From Anaerovibrio lipolyticus (GTDB lineage: Bacteria; Bacillota; Negativicutes; Selenomonadales; Selenomonadaceae), in assembly GCF_021531495.1 (NCBI RefSeq), contig NZ_JADYTY010000006.1:1-64000 (forward strand): DNA of 64,000 nt, in the 5' to 3' direction. The position numbers and the translations under genes are program-made. Positions 15,351 to 24,835 of the stretch are shown one piece after another; within the stretch, counting starts at the first letter, position 1; every line of letters starts with the position of its first letter. The notes beneath the pieces are model-generated. The model saw only the letters and a program-made list of their open reading frames with translations. It made no database searches and was not told where the DNA came from.

Positions 15351-17519
15351 ATGGCAGAACGGAATCTGAAAAAGGAAATACAGGAAAAGCTTCAGGATGA
15401 TATTATGCAGAGTGCTCTCTCCAAATTTGCAGAGCAGTATCCAGGCTCCCGTCTGAATGCCTATAAGGATCAGGATATTGAGGAGCTTCGTGAAAATCTC
15501 CGGCAGATGAAGCATGATGCTGTACAGCATATTGATGAATTAGCAGATGAATTTCAGGCAAGCTTGGAGAAGCGTGGTACCAAAGTTTTCCGTGCTAAGG
15601 ACGGAGATGAGGTAAAGAAAATCCTCATTGATATTTGCAAGGAAAACAATGTAAAACGGGTAGTAAAATCTAAATCCATGGCTTCCGAAGAAATTCATAT
15701 GAATGAATGCTTTACTGATAATGGTATCCGGGTAAAGGAAACAGACCTGGGTGAGTGGATGATTGCTCTGGCTGGTCAGCGTCCATCCCATATGGTTATG
15801 CCAGCTATTCATTTGAATCGCTATCAGTGTGCCAAGATGTTTGAGAAAGAAGTTGACCATGAAGTACCTGGCGAGGATATTCCTAATATGATTCAGCTGG
15901 CCAGAAAGACTCTTCGGCAGGAATTTCTCCAAGCTGATATGGGTGTAACCGGTGCTAATTTCGGTATTGCGGAAAATGGTGCTATCGGTTTGGTTACCAA
16001 TGAGGGTAATGCTCGTCTGGTAACTACCTTGCCAAGAATCCATGTTGTATTGATTGGTTATGAAAAGCTGATTCCTAAGACTGAGGATGCAGCTAGCATC
16101 CTGCGGCTCCTGCCTAGAAATGGTACCTGCCAGCGCATGACCAGCTATATGACTATGGTAGACGGACCTACCAAGGTAATTTACAAGGATGAAAATGGCA
16201 GACATGTGGAAACTGACCGCAAGCAGTATGTAATCCTTTTGGATAATGGTCGTCTGGAGGCTGCTAAGGATCCTGTATTGCAGCAGGCTTTCCAGTGTGT
16301 ACGCTGTGCTTCCTGCTTGAATGTTTGCCCAATCTGGACTCTGGTTGGCGGTCATGTTTATGGTCATATCTATTCCGGTGGTATTGGTGCTATTCTTACA
16401 GGCTTGTTCCACGGTGTAGAAACATTCCACGAATTTAGTGATTTGTGTATTGGCTGTCGTAAGTGTGCCAGCATTTGCCCAGGCAAGATTCCTATTCCAG
16501 ATTTGATTGATGAGCTGAGAGCACGTTATGTTAAGAAATATGGTGCTCCAGGCATGGATAAGACCATGTTTAATATGGTGCTGAATGATCGTGGTATGTT
16601 CCACAAGCTGCTGTTGAAGGCTGGTTCCATCGGTTCTGCACCATTCAAGAAAGGCAAGTTTATTCGCCATCTGCCTCTCTTTATGGAGGAGCTGACCAAG
16701 GGCCGCAGCCTGCCAACCATTGCTGAGGAATCCTTCCGTGATAGAGTGGAGCGCCTGAGTAAGAAGAACCCATCCAAGCCAAAGAAGAGAGTGGCATATT
16801 TCAGTGGCTGTAATATGGACTTTGTTTTTGCTGATACCTCTGAGAACGTAGTAAAGGTATTGCAGAGTCTGGATATGGAGGTTGTTTACCCAATGGAGCA
16901 GGCCTGCTGTGGCAAGCCAATCCTGGGTATTGGTGATAGAGAAGCCGGCAAGGAAACGGCTAAGAAGAATATTGCTGCCTTTGAAAAGGTACAGCCAGAT
17001 GTAATTATTTCTGCCTGCCCAACCTGTACTGAGACTCTCCATGAGACTTATATGAAGCTCTTTGAGAATGATCCAGAGTGGAAGGCAAGAGCTGCCGCAT
17101 TCTGCAGCAAGGTTCGTGAGTTCTCCAGCTTTGTGGCTGAGGAGTACAAGAAAACCGGTCGTCTGGTACATGCCAAGGGTGGTGAAAAGGTTACCTTCCA
17201 TGATTCCTGCCACATGAAACGGGGCTTGGGAATTTATGAGGAGCCAAGAGCCTTGATTGATGCTACTCCAGGTGTGGAGCTGGTAGAAATGCACAATTGC
17301 GACAAGTGCTGCGGTATGGCTGGTTCCTTTGGTATGAAGTATCAGGAGGTTTCCATTCCTATGCTGAATGAGAAGGTAAAGAATATTCAGGATACTGGTG
17401 CTACCACTGCTGTTGTGGCCTGCCCAGCCTGCATGATGCAGATTGGCGGCGGCTTGGATAAGGCAGAGACTGGTATTAACACCAAGCATATTGCTGATTT
17501 GTTAGCAGAAAAATTGTAA
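15351..17519 (+). CDS. lutB: LutB-LutA fusion: LUD domain, 2[4Fe-4S], CCG domains
   Basis: A 722-aa cytosolic iron-sulfur protein of the lactate oxidation complex. Residues about 70-300 form a LUD domain (TGANFGIAENGAIGLVTNEGN). Two ferredoxin-type motifs follow: CVRCASCLNVCP (about 316-327) and CIGCRKCASICP (about 365-376). The C-terminal 240 residues contain two CCG modules with the cysteine motifs CCGKP (about 519) and CDKCCGMAGSFG (about 650), which in Bacillus form the separate LutA protein. This is thus a LutB-LutA fusion. A strong GGAGGGAG precedes the ATG. Next to it are genes for a second, flavin-based lactate dehydrogenase. Confidence 0.9.
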   Translation: MAERNLKKEIQEKLQDDIMQSALSKFAEQYPGSRLNAYKDQDIEELRENLRQMKHDAVQHIDELADEFQASLEKRGTKVFRAKDGDEVKKILIDICKENNVKRVVKSKSMASEEIHMNECFTDNGIRVKETDLGEWMIALAGQRPSHMVMPAIHLNRYQCAKMFEKEVDHEVPGEDIPNMIQLARKTLRQEFLQADMGVTGANFGIAENGAIGLVTNEGNARLVTTLPRIHVVLIGYEKLIPKTEDAASILRLLPRNGTCQRMTSYMTMVDGPTKVIYKDENGRHVETDRKQYVILLDNGRLEAAKDPVLQQAFQCVRCASCLNVCPIWTLVGGHVYGHIYSGGIGAILTGLFHGVETFHEFSDLCIGCRKCASICPGKIPIPDLIDELRARYVKKYGAPGMDKTMFNMVLNDRGMFHKLLLKAGSIGSAPFKKGKFIRHLPLFMEELTKGRSLPTIAEESFRDRVERLSKKNPSKPKKRVAYFSGCNMDFVFADTSENVVKVLQSLDMEVVYPMEQACCGKPILGIGDREAGKETAKKNIAAFEKVQPDVIISACPTCTETLHETYMKLFENDPEWKARAAAFCSKVREFSSFVAEEYKKTGRLVHAKGGEKVTFHDSCHMKRGLGIYEEPRALIDATPGVELVEMHNCDKCCGMAGSFGMKYQEVSIPMLNEKVKNIQDTGATTAVVACPACMMQIGGGLDKAETGINTKHIADLLAEKL

Positions 17520-17542
17520 TCAAAAAATTGCATTCAAATAGG

Positions 17543-17620
17543 CCATCAGCTGCAATATATGCTATAAATGATGTTATCATTTAACATGATTATACTGCAT
17601 AAGGGGAATGCAGCTGATGG
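17543..17620 (+). repeat. Large three-tier inverted repeat inside the lactate operon
   Basis: CCATCAGCTGCA (17543-17554) is the exact complement of TGCAGCTGATGG (17609-17620). Inside lie TATGC/GCATA and a perfect AAATGAT-gtt-ATCATTT hairpin (about 17567-17583). No T tract follows, so it is not an ordinary terminator. It could set mRNA stability or processing between lutB and etfB, or be a short mobile repeat. Confidence 0.6.
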
Positions 17621-17671
17621 TGTTGGATAGAAGAAGTGTTAAAAGAGCGATGCTATTGGGGGAAAGTTAGT

Positions 17672-18463
17672 ATGGAAATTTTGGTTTGTATCAAGCAGGT
17701 TCCAGGCTCCAATAAGGTTGAAGTAGATCCTGTTACTGGTGTACTGAAGCGTAATGGTGCTGACAGCAAGATGAATCCCTATGATTTATACGCACTGGAA
17801 TGTGGTATGAAGCTAAAGGAGCAGTATGGAGGCCGGGTAAGTGTTATTACCATGGGACCACCACCAGCTGCTGTTGTTATTAAGGAAGCCTTTGCTATGG
17901 GAGCCGATGAGGGAGCGCTCCTGTCTGATAGAGCTTTTGGAGGTGCTGATGTACTGGCTACCAGCTATACCTTGGCACAGGGTATCAAGAAAATGGGCAA
18001 ATTCGATGTGATTATCTGCGGTTTGCAGACCACAGACGGTGATACTGCCCAGGTTGGCCCAGAGGTTTCTGAGGCATTGGATATTCCTTGTGTATGTAAT
18101 GTAGCCAAAATAGACAAAGTTGAAGATAATAATATTTTTGTTGATATGGAGATGGCCAATGAGTTTGAGCAGCTGAAGGTTCAGTTCCCATGCCTTATTA
18201 CCGTCAAGAAGGATATCAACCAGCCTAGACTTCCATCCTATAAGCTGAAAAAGGCCACTGAGAAGAAGGAAATTGCTGTATATGGCTTAAAGGATATGGA
18301 GGATCAGGACAAGAAGCATTATGGACTTTCTGGTTCTGCAACTCAGGTTCAGAGGATTTTCCCACCAGTTTCTGATAAGGAACAGGAAACCTGGGAGGGC
18401 AGCGGTCAGGAGCTGACAGATAAGCTCTTTGACAAGCTGAAGCAGTTGAAATTTATTTCCTAA
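17672..18463 (+). CDS. etfB: Electron transfer flavoprotein beta subunit (LctB-like)
   Basis: A 263-aa EtfB protein. The N-terminal MEILVCIKQVPGSNKVEVDP and the adenine-nucleotide loop region GLQTTDGDTAQVGPEVSEALDIP are typical. With EtfA and the FAD dehydrogenase downstream it would form an Etf-coupled lactate dehydrogenase like Acetobacterium LctBCD. That enzyme drives lactate oxidation with NAD+ by co-oxidising reduced ferredoxin. ATG 17672 follows GGGGGAAAG; earlier in-frame codons lack family similarity. Confidence 0.92.
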   Translation: MEILVCIKQVPGSNKVEVDPVTGVLKRNGADSKMNPYDLYALECGMKLKEQYGGRVSVITMGPPPAAVVIKEAFAMGADEGALLSDRAFGGADVLATSYTLAQGIKKMGKFDVIICGLQTTDGDTAQVGPEVSEALDIPCVCNVAKIDKVEDNNIFVDMEMANEFEQLKVQFPCLITVKKDINQPRLPSYKLKKATEKKEIAVYGLKDMEDQDKKHYGLSGSATQVQRIFPPVSDKEQETWEGSGQELTDKLFDKLKQLKFIS

Positions 18464-18518
18464 GCAGGTGTGATAGGAATTGTGTGTATTGAATAACCAG
18501 AAAAGGAGATAATGCGAA

Positions 18519-19715
18519 ATGGGAAAACTGATAGTTCATCAGGACAAAGTAACTGATATTGCTGCTATGGTTGCCCTTTGCCCATTCAAGGCTTTGGAGG
18601 ACAACAATGGCAAGTTGGAAATAAATGCTGGCTGTAAGCTGTGCAAGCTCTGTGTAAAGAAGGGCCAGCCTGGGGCCATGGAATTCGTTGAAGAAGAAGC
18701 AGGTCCACAGGTAGACAAGAGCCTTTGGAAAGGTATTACCGTCTATGTAGACCATGTAGAGGGTGATATTCATCCTGTAACCTTGGAGCTTTTGGGCAAG
18801 GCTAGAGAGCTGGCTGACAAGATTGGCCATCCTGTACAGGCTTTGTTCCTGGGCAGTGGCATTGGGGACAAGGCTCACGAGCTGCTGCACTATGGTGTAG
18901 ATAAGGTTTATGTAGTAGATACCCCTGAGCTGATGGATTTCAAGATTGAAAGCTATACCGCAGCTTTTGAAGCTTATATTAACAAGGTAAAGCCATCTGC
19001 TATATTGGTAGGTGCTACCTCTGTGGGACGCCAGCTGGCACCAAGAATTGCAGCTCGCTTCAAGACTGGCCTTACTGCTGACTGCACCATTTTGGATATG
19101 CATGATAATACAGATTTGGTTCAGATTCGTCCTGCTTTTGGCGGTAATATTATGGCGGAAATTCTTACCACCAATACCCGTCCTCAGCTGGCTACTGTAA
19201 GATATAAGGTTATGAATGCTCCAGAACGTTCTGAGGAAGCCAAGGGAGAGGTTGTTCCTTTGGAGGTGCCTGCGGATAAGCTGAAGGCTCGTATGGAAGT
19301 GCTGGGCATTATCAAAAAGGAAAAGAAAAAGACCATTGAGAGCGCTGAGGTGCTGGTGGTAGCAGGCCGTGGCCTTAAGAAGCCAGAGGATATTGCTATG
19401 GTTCGTCAGCTGGCAGAGGCTCTAGGGGGCGATGTAGCCTGCACCAGACCGCTGGTAGAGACAGGCTGGATGGAAGCTGCTCATCAGATTGGTCTTTCCG
19501 GCCGCACTGTTCGTCCAAAGCTGATTATTACCTGTGGTGTATCCGGTGCTATTCAGTTTGTGGCTGGCATGAATAACTCGGAGCAGGTTGTGGCTATTAA
19601 TTCGGATCCTGAGGCTCCTATCTTCAAGGTAGCAAATTATGCTCTGGTGGGAGATATTTATGAGATTATTCCACAGCTGATTGAGAAGATAAAGCAGGGA
19701 GGGGCATTGGCATGA
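18519..19715 (+). CDS. etfA: Electron transfer flavoprotein alpha subunit with N-terminal [4Fe-4S] domain (LctC-like)
   Basis: A 398-aa EtfA, longer than the common ~320 aa because of an N-terminal ferredoxin-like module. C21 (in LCPF) and C39-x2-C42-x2-C45 supply four cysteine ligands for one [4Fe-4S] cluster; the ligands for a second are missing. The rest is EtfA: an N-terminal nucleotide-fold half and a C-terminal FAD-binding half with [33 protein letters not shown] and [21 protein letters not shown]. Iron-sulfur EtfA of this type is known from the bifurcating lactate dehydrogenase LctC and caffeyl-CoA reductase. Its stop overlaps the start of the next gene by 4 bp. Confidence 0.93.
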   Translation: MGKLIVHQDKVTDIAAMVALCPFKALEDNNGKLEINAGCKLCKLCVKKGQPGAMEFVEEEAGPQVDKSLWKGITVYVDHVEGDIHPVTLELLGKARELADKIGHPVQALFLGSGIGDKAHELLHYGVDKVYVVDTPELMDFKIESYTAAFEAYINKVKPSAILVGATSVGRQLAPRIAARFKTGLTADCTILDMHDNTDLVQIRPAFGGNIMAEILTTNTRPQLATVRYKVMNAPERSEEAKGEVVPLEVPADKLKARMEVLGIIKKEKKKTIESAEVLVVAGRGLKKPEDIAMVRQLAEALGGDVACTRPLVETGWMEAAHQIGLSGRTVRPKLIITCGVSGAIQFVAGMNNSEQVVAINSDPEAPIFKVANYALVGDIYEIIPQLIEKIKQGGALA

Positions 19716-21115
19716 GCGAGTACAAGAAACTGACAGAAGCAGATTTGGAAGAAATCGCAAAGATTGTTCCTAGAGAGCGTATTCTCTGGGCTGATGAAGT
19801 AAATGAGGAATACAGCCATGATGAGCTAAGTGCAATTCCATCCTATCCTGATTTGGTAGTACGGGCTACCTCAGCTGAGGAAATTTCCAAGGTGTTGAAA
19901 TATGCTAACCAGGAGCATATTGCTGTAACTCCTCGTGGTGCGGGTACTGGCTTGGTTGGTGCCTCTGTAGCTGTGGAGCATGGTATTATGATGGATACCA
20001 CTCTCATGAATCACTTTTTGGAGCTGGACGAGGAGAATTTGACTCTGACTCTGGAGCCGGGCGTATTGCTGATGGAGATTTATCAGTATGTAGAGCCTAA
20101 GGGGTTGTTCTATCCACCAGATCCAGGTGAGAAAACAGCCACTATTGGCGGTAATATCAGCACCAATGCCGGTGGTATGAGAGCTGTAAAATATGGTGTA
20201 ACTCGTGACTTCGTTCGTGGTTTGGAGGTTGTTCTGGCTGACGGCACTATTTTGGAGCTGGGGGGCAAGGTTGTAAAGAACAGTTCCGGCTATGATTTGA
20301 AGGATTTGATTATTGGTTCTGAGGGCACCTTGGCCTTTATTACCAAGGCTATTTTGAAGCTGCTGCCTCTGCCTCAGAAGGCTGTCAGCCTGCTGGTGCC
20401 ATTCCCTAGTCTGGCTCAGGCTATTGGTACTGTACCATTGATTGTTAAGTCCAAGGCTATTCCTACCGCTATTGAGTTCATGGAGCGGGAGGTTATCATG
20501 GATGCTGAGCAGTTCCTAGGCCAGAGTTTCCCTGATAATCAGGCAGATGCTTATTTGCTGTTGAAATTTGATGGTGATACAGCAGAGGATATTGCCAAGG
20601 CTTATGATGGTGTAGCCCAGATTTGTCTGGAGCAGGGTGCTTGTGATGTGCTGATTGCTGATACTGACGAGCGGGCAGATGCTATCTGGAAAACCAGAGG
20701 CTCCTTCCTGCAGGCTATCAACGGCTCCACTACCATGATGGATGAGGTAGATGTAGTTGTACCTCGCAATCGTGTAAATGAATTTGTAGAATTTGTTCAT
20801 GCTTTGCAGGAGGAGATGCACATCCGCATTAAGAGCTTCGGCCATGCAGGTGATGGCAATCTCCATGTATATATCCTGCGGGATGATTTGGATGAAGATG
20901 AATGGCATAGAGTCCTGGAGGCTACCATGGAAAAGATGTATGCCAAGGCTCGTGCTATGGAAGGCCAGGTTTCTGGCGAGCATGGTATTGGCTTTGCCAA
21001 GAAGTCATATTTGAAGGAATCTCTGGATCCAGCTGCTGTAGCTGTTATGCAGGGCATCAAGAAGGCCTTTGATCCAAATAATATTCTCAATCCGCATAAG
21101 GTTTGCTTTGACTAA
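19712..21115 (+). CDS. glcD: FAD-linked lactate dehydrogenase subunit (LctD/GlcD-like)
   Basis: A 467-aa FAD oxidoreductase of the GlcD / vanillyl-alcohol oxidase fold. The PCMH FAD domain occupies about residues 45-225, with [39 protein letters not shown] and [21 protein letters not shown]. The C-terminal substrate domain contains [14 protein letters not shown] and [10 protein letters not shown]. The ATGA overlap with etfA implies translational coupling and a stable EtfAB-dehydrogenase complex. The operon ends in a terminator at 21167. Confidence 0.93.
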   Translation: MSEYKKLTEADLEEIAKIVPRERILWADEVNEEYSHDELSAIPSYPDLVVRATSAEEISKVLKYANQEHIAVTPRGAGTGLVGASVAVEHGIMMDTTLMNHFLELDEENLTLTLEPGVLLMEIYQYVEPKGLFYPPDPGEKTATIGGNISTNAGGMRAVKYGVTRDFVRGLEVVLADGTILELGGKVVKNSSGYDLKDLIIGSEGTLAFITKAILKLLPLPQKAVSLLVPFPSLAQAIGTVPLIVKSKAIPTAIEFMEREVIMDAEQFLGQSFPDNQADAYLLLKFDGDTAEDIAKAYDGVAQICLEQGACDVLIADTDERADAIWKTRGSFLQAINGSTTMMDEVDVVVPRNRVNEFVEFVHALQEEMHIRIKSFGHAGDGNLHVYILRDDLDEDEWHRVLEATMEKMYAKARAMEGQVSGEHGIGFAKKSYLKESLDPAAVAVMQGIKKAFDPNNILNPHKVCFD

Positions 21116-21166
21116 CCCGTCAAAAGCATTTCCATAAAAAACTCTCTATAACCCTAACAATGAATT

Positions 21167-21202
21167 GCACTCTGGATTCTACCCCGTTTCCAGGGTGCTT
21201 TT
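21167..21202 (+). terminator. Terminator of the lactate operon
   Basis: GCACTCTGG (21167-21175) pairs with CCAGGGTGC (21190-21198), one G-T pair, followed by TTTT. The rest of 21203-21393 is AT-rich with no gene seen. Confidence 0.7.
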
Positions 21203-21393
21203 CAATTGATGAAAAATGTGGAATATATATGGTGATTTTGGCAACAAAATGAAAACTTATTCATAGAACGGTAGAGCTTATCGAAACGGTTTTTAGAGAA
21301 GAAATGAGCAACTTTTGGAATAGTTTGTACACAATATACCAAAGTTTTCAGAAAAAATTCATGAAAAATTTACAGAAACTATTCAAAAAAGTA

Positions 21394-21422
21394 TTTACAA
21401 AGAAACAATCATGGTATATAAT
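21394..21422 (+). promoter_or_regulatory. Promoter of the 78-aa gene
   Basis: TTTACA (21394-21399), 17-bp spacer, TATAAT (21417-21422). Predicted start near 21429. Confidence 0.7.
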
Positions 21423-21452
21423 ATGCCCATGTTCCGCAAAGGAGGGATAGAA

Positions 21453-21689
21453 ATGATTGAATCATTTGTAAATATTGAATCCGCCAGCCAGCTGGCAGGA
21501 AATGTTCCGTTTTTGAATTTTGTTGAAGCTGATGAGAGAGTAACTTCCTGCTCTGCGATTGAGGATGGCCGTGATTGTGCAATTACCGTAAGATGCAAGA
21601 ATATGTCAGCCTTGGAGGAATTAACTAAAGAATTGAAGGATAAATGTGATATCCTTAACGTAAGTCACAATGTGATTGTAAGTCAATAA
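21453..21689 (+). CDS. Hypothetical 78-aa protein
   Basis: A small cytosolic protein I do not recognise. The alternation of strands and helices in the second half (CAITVRCKNMSALEELTKEL ... LNVSHNVIVSQ) would suit a small ferredoxin-like or ACT-type fold, but this is a guess. It has three cysteines (one in VTSCSAIEDG). A GGAGGGAT site precedes ATG 21453. It is a single-gene unit with a good promoter and a strong terminator, so it is likely to be a real and well-expressed gene. Confidence 0.75.
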   Translation: MIESFVNIESASQLAGNVPFLNFVEADERVTSCSAIEDGRDCAITVRCKNMSALEELTKELKDKCDILNVSHNVIVSQ

Positions 21690-21700
21690 ATATGAGGCAG

Positions 21701-21730
21701 AAGCCAGGTTGGAGACAGCCTGGCTTTTAT
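21701..21730 (+). terminator. Terminator after the 78-aa gene
   Basis: AAGCCAGG (21701-21708) pairs with CCTGGCTT (21719-21726), then a T-rich tract. Confidence 0.8.
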
Positions 21731-21790
21731 TTTTGCATTTTCTTTGCACAATATAGGTGTTATAATGTATACAAAAACAATAAATTCTTG

Positions 21791-21819
21791 TTGGTAGAAT
21801 TTTGTCTATATGCTATACT
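21791..21819 (+). promoter_or_regulatory. rph operon promoter
   Basis: TTGGTA (21791-21796), 17-bp spacer, TATACT (21814-21819). Confidence 0.5.
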
Positions 21820-21852
21820 ATTAGAGTTTTGAACAAAAGGAATGAGGTATAT

Positions 21853-22629
21853 ATGGAGCATAAAAAAGGACATAAGAAAAAGCGGGAAGGCAGACCAGAT
21901 GGCCGAGAGCCGGAGCAGCTGCGCCGCTACAAGATACATAGACATTTTCAGCAGGGGCCTGCGGCTTCTGTCTTAATAGAAATGGGAAATACCAAGGTTA
22001 TCTGCGCTGCCACTGTGGAAGAACGGGTGCCGGTGTTTCTCCGTGGTACTGGGGAAGGGTGGTTGAAGGCAGAATATTCTCTTTTGCCAAGTGCTACCTC
22101 CACCAGAACTCCCAGGGAATCCACCAGAGGCAAGCAGAGTGGCCGCACCCAGGAAATTCAGCGGCTTATTGGCCGCAGTTTGCGCTCTGTAATGGATTTG
22201 AAGGCTCTGGGAGAGCGTACCATTATTATTGATTGCGATGTTATTCAGGCTGATGGAGGTACTAGAACTGCCTCTATAACTGGTGCTTTTATTGCTTTGG
22301 TAGAGGCCTGTGAAACTATTTATGATGGCAAAAAGCCTTTCCCAGTGAAGGATTTTTTGGCAGCCATAAGTGTAGGTATTTCTCCAGAGGGAGCAGCTTT
22401 GCTGGATGTTTGCTACGAGGAGGATTCCACTGGCGTAGTGGATATGAATGTAGTGAGAACCGGAGAGGGCAATTATGTAGAGATACAGGGTACTGGAGAG
22501 GGACGGCCTTTTACCCCTCAGGAATTGACCAAGCTATTGGAACTGGCAGCCAAGGGCACTGATGAGCTTATTTCCTATGAAAAGGATGTGCTGGGCGGCG
22601 TGCTTGTTTGGCGTGTAGGCCGGGAGTAA
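21853..22629 (+). CDS. rph: Ribonuclease PH
   Basis: A 258-aa phosphorolytic 3'-exoribonuclease that trims tRNA precursors. It shows the RNase PH core: [16 protein letters not shown], the [21 protein letters not shown] stretch, the phosphate-site DADGGTRTA-like sequence ([14 protein letters not shown]) and [11 protein letters not shown]. The N-terminus is unusually basic ([17 protein letters not shown]). ATG 21853 follows GAGGT. It is followed by the XTP pyrophosphatase gene, the usual rph-rdgB neighbourhood in Firmicutes. Confidence 0.95.
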   Translation: MEHKKGHKKKREGRPDGREPEQLRRYKIHRHFQQGPAASVLIEMGNTKVICAATVEERVPVFLRGTGEGWLKAEYSLLPSATSTRTPRESTRGKQSGRTQEIQRLIGRSLRSVMDLKALGERTIIIDCDVIQADGGTRTASITGAFIALVEACETIYDGKKPFPVKDFLAAISVGISPEGAALLDVCYEEDSTGVVDMNVVRTGEGNYVEIQGTGEGRPFTPQELTKLLELAAKGTDELISYEKDVLGGVLVWRVGRE

Positions 22630-22657
22630 ATTATTATAGAAGCAAAGGATGTCAGAT

Positions 22658-23257
22658 ATGGCAAAAAGAATTGTAATAGCCACTGGCAATCAGGGCAAGG
22701 TACGGGAAATGATAAATGCCTTTAAAAATTTGGATGTGGAGCTGATATCCCTGAAGGAGCTGCCAGAAAAATATCCAGAGCCTGTGGAGGATGGGGATAG
22801 TTTTCAGGCTAATTCTCTGATAAAGGCAAAATATTATTGTGAGAAAACAGGTCTAGCCTGCTTGGCGGATGATTCTGGCCTAGAGGTGGAGGTTCTTGAT
22901 GGAGCACCTGGTATTTATTCTGCCCGCTATGCTGGGGAAAATGCCACAGATGAGGAAAATAATGCCAAGCTGCAGTCCAAACTGCAGGACTTGGCATTGG
23001 CTGGCTCTCCAGCGGCTTATAAATGCGCTTTGACCTTTGTGGATACAAATGGGCATAAGTTATTTGCTGAGGGCAGCTGTTCCGGAGAGATTCATTTGGA
23101 GGCTAGAGGTCAGAATGGCTTTGGCTATGATCCTTATTTTTATGTAGGAGCAAAGACTATGGCGGAAATGACCTTGGAGGAAAAGCAGGCCATCAGTCAT
23201 AGAGGAGAGGCTATTGCCAAAATGGCGGAGCTTCTGAAAAAATATTTGGCAAATTAA
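22658..23257 (+). CDS. rdgB: XTP/dITP diphosphatase (non-canonical purine NTP pyrophosphatase)
   Basis: A 199-aa house-cleaning enzyme that removes ITP, dITP and XTP. It contains the family's IATGNQGKVREM at the N-terminus, the metal site ADDSGLEVEVLDGAPGIYSARYAG, GFGYDPYF and the terminal ISHRGEA. AAAGGA lies 9 nt before ATG 22658; an ATG three codons earlier overlaps that site. It lies between rph and a metallophosphoesterase, probably in one operon. Confidence 0.95.
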   Translation: MAKRIVIATGNQGKVREMINAFKNLDVELISLKELPEKYPEPVEDGDSFQANSLIKAKYYCEKTGLACLADDSGLEVEVLDGAPGIYSARYAGENATDEENNAKLQSKLQDLALAGSPAAYKCALTFVDTNGHKLFAEGSCSGEIHLEARGQNGFGYDPYFYVGAKTMAEMTLEEKQAISHRGEAIAKMAELLKKYLAN

Positions 23258-23277
23258 GCTTTTTAGGGAGGTTTGCT

Positions 23278-23763
23278 ATGCGTATTGGCATAATTAGTGA
23301 TTCCCACGGCAATACCAATGCTATTGACCAGGCGGTAAAGGCGGCGGGAGAAATAGATTTTTGGCTTCATGCAGGAGATTTAATCAATGATGCAGAATAT
23401 TTACGTATGGCCTATGATGCAGAAGTGGTTAATGTAGCAGGAAACTGTGATTGGGGGCATCATGGAGCTGAGGATGAGGAACTGGTAACAGCAGCTGGCA
23501 GCAAAATATTTTTAACTCATGGCCATCTCTATGGGGTAAAGAGCAATCCAGCTAATTTTTTGCTGGCGGTGCGGGAAAAGGGAGCCAATATCGGAGTTTT
23601 TGGCCATACCCATGTGGCTTTCATAAAAAAAATTAATGGTATTTTGCTGATTAATCCAGGTAGTTTATCATACCCCCGAGATGGCAAAGGCCAATCCTTC
23701 ATGGTTTTGGAGCTGGCGGAGGGCAAGGAGCCGGAAATATATCATTACCATTTACAAAAATAA
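23278..23763 (+). CDS. YfcE/MJ0936-type metallophosphoesterase
   Basis: A 161-aa calcineurin-like phosphodiesterase. The metal-binding motifs are SDSHGN (residues about 7-12), HAGDLI, GNCDWG, LTHGHLYG and FGHTHV, in the usual order. The physiological substrate of this family is not settled. GGGAGG precedes the ATG. Third gene of the rph-rdgB set. A perfect AATTCGT-tgg-ACGAATT hairpin at 23802-23818 lies downstream without a clear T tract. Confidence 0.9.
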   Translation: MRIGIISDSHGNTNAIDQAVKAAGEIDFWLHAGDLINDAEYLRMAYDAEVVNVAGNCDWGHHGAEDEELVTAAGSKIFLTHGHLYGVKSNPANFLLAVREKGANIGVFGHTHVAFIKKINGILLINPGSLSYPRDGKGQSFMVLELAEGKEPEIYHYHLQK

Positions 23764-23900
23764 AATGAAAGTATGTACATGACTTTGTGAACACAAATAA
23801 AAATTCGTTGGACGAATTAACAATTCTAAGTGAAGTCAACTGAGAAAAAAGGTGAATCTGATTCATATTGCAAATAGCTAAAACCCTTGCGGTTATTGGC

Positions 23901-23929
23901 TTGAAAGCTACTTGAAAATATGCTATTAT
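23901..23929 (+). promoter_or_regulatory. Fumarase operon promoter
   Basis: TTGAAA (23901-23906), 17-bp spacer, TATTAT (23924-23929). Confidence 0.55.
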
Positions 23930-23975
23930 TAGATAGCGAATGTAATTTATTATATATTTTTGGGGAGGGTTTAAT

Positions 23976-24818
23976 TTGCGTACAATTAATGTAGAGCAGA
24001 TTACTGCTGAAGTAGCGCAGATGTGCAAGGAAGCTGCCTATTATTTGCCAAAAGATGTGTATGAGGCATTGAAAAAAGGCAGAGAGACTGAAGAATCTCC
24101 TGTAGGCCAGGTCGTTCTTGATCAGATTATCAAAAACTCTGAGATTGCTCGTGCAGAGGATCGTCCAATCTGTCAGGATACCGGTATGACCATCATTTTC
24201 TTGGAGGTAGGTCAGGATCTGCATCTGGAGGGTGGCGATCTTACTGAGGCCATCAATGCAGGTGTTGCTAAGGGTTATACCGAGGGATATCTTCGTAAGT
24301 CTGTTGTAGCAGAGCCTTTGTTCAACCGCGTAAATACCCAGAACAATACTCCTGCTATTATCTATACCAAGATTGTTCCTGGTGATCAGCTGAGAATCGA
24401 GCTGACCTGCAAGGGCTTTGGTTCCGAGAACAAGGGCGGCATCAAGATGCTGGTGCCTGCTGATGGCGTAGAGGGTGTTAAGAAGGCTGTTCTGGATATT
24501 ATTCAGCATGCAAGCTGCAATCCATGCCCACCAATGGTTGTTGGTGTAGGTATCGGCGGTACTATGGATCAGGCTGCATATCTGTCCAAGCGTGCTCTGA
24601 TGCGTAACATTACCGTTCGTAATGAGCATCCTGATTATGCAAATCTGGAAAATGAGCTTCTTGAGATGATTAACAAGACTGGTATCGGACCTCAGCTGGG
24701 CGGCACTACTTCTGCTCTGGCTGTTAATATCGAGTGGGGTCCTACCCATATCGCCGGCCTGCCTGTTGCAGTAACTATCTGCTGCCATGCTTGCCGTCAT
24801 GCTGTCCGTGTACTGTGA
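23976..24818 (+). CDS. fumA: Class I fumarate hydratase alpha subunit
   Basis: A 280-aa [4Fe-4S] hydro-lyase subunit that interconverts malate and fumarate, or tartrate as an alternative. Cysteines in RPICQDTGM and in HASCNPCPPMVVG are the expected cluster ligands. The start is TTG 23976, 5 nt after GGGGAGGGT. It is followed after 17 bp by the beta subunit and then sdhCAB, so malate can be taken to fumarate and reduced to succinate in one gene block. Confidence 0.93.
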   Translation: MRTINVEQITAEVAQMCKEAAYYLPKDVYEALKKGRETEESPVGQVVLDQIIKNSEIARAEDRPICQDTGMTIIFLEVGQDLHLEGGDLTEAINAGVAKGYTEGYLRKSVVAEPLFNRVNTQNNTPAIIYTKIVPGDQLRIELTCKGFGSENKGGIKMLVPADGVEGVKKAVLDIIQHASCNPCPPMVVGVGIGGTMDQAAYLSKRALMRNITVRNEHPDYANLENELLEMINKTGIGPQLGGTTSALAVNIEWGPTHIAGLPVAVTICCHACRHAVRVL

Positions 24819-24835
24819 TTTAGGAGGTCTTGATA

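Noticed and set aside
17543-17620. Intrinsic terminator between lutB and etfB
   Set aside because: The stem is strong but no T tract follows, and the downstream genes belong functionally to the same operon.
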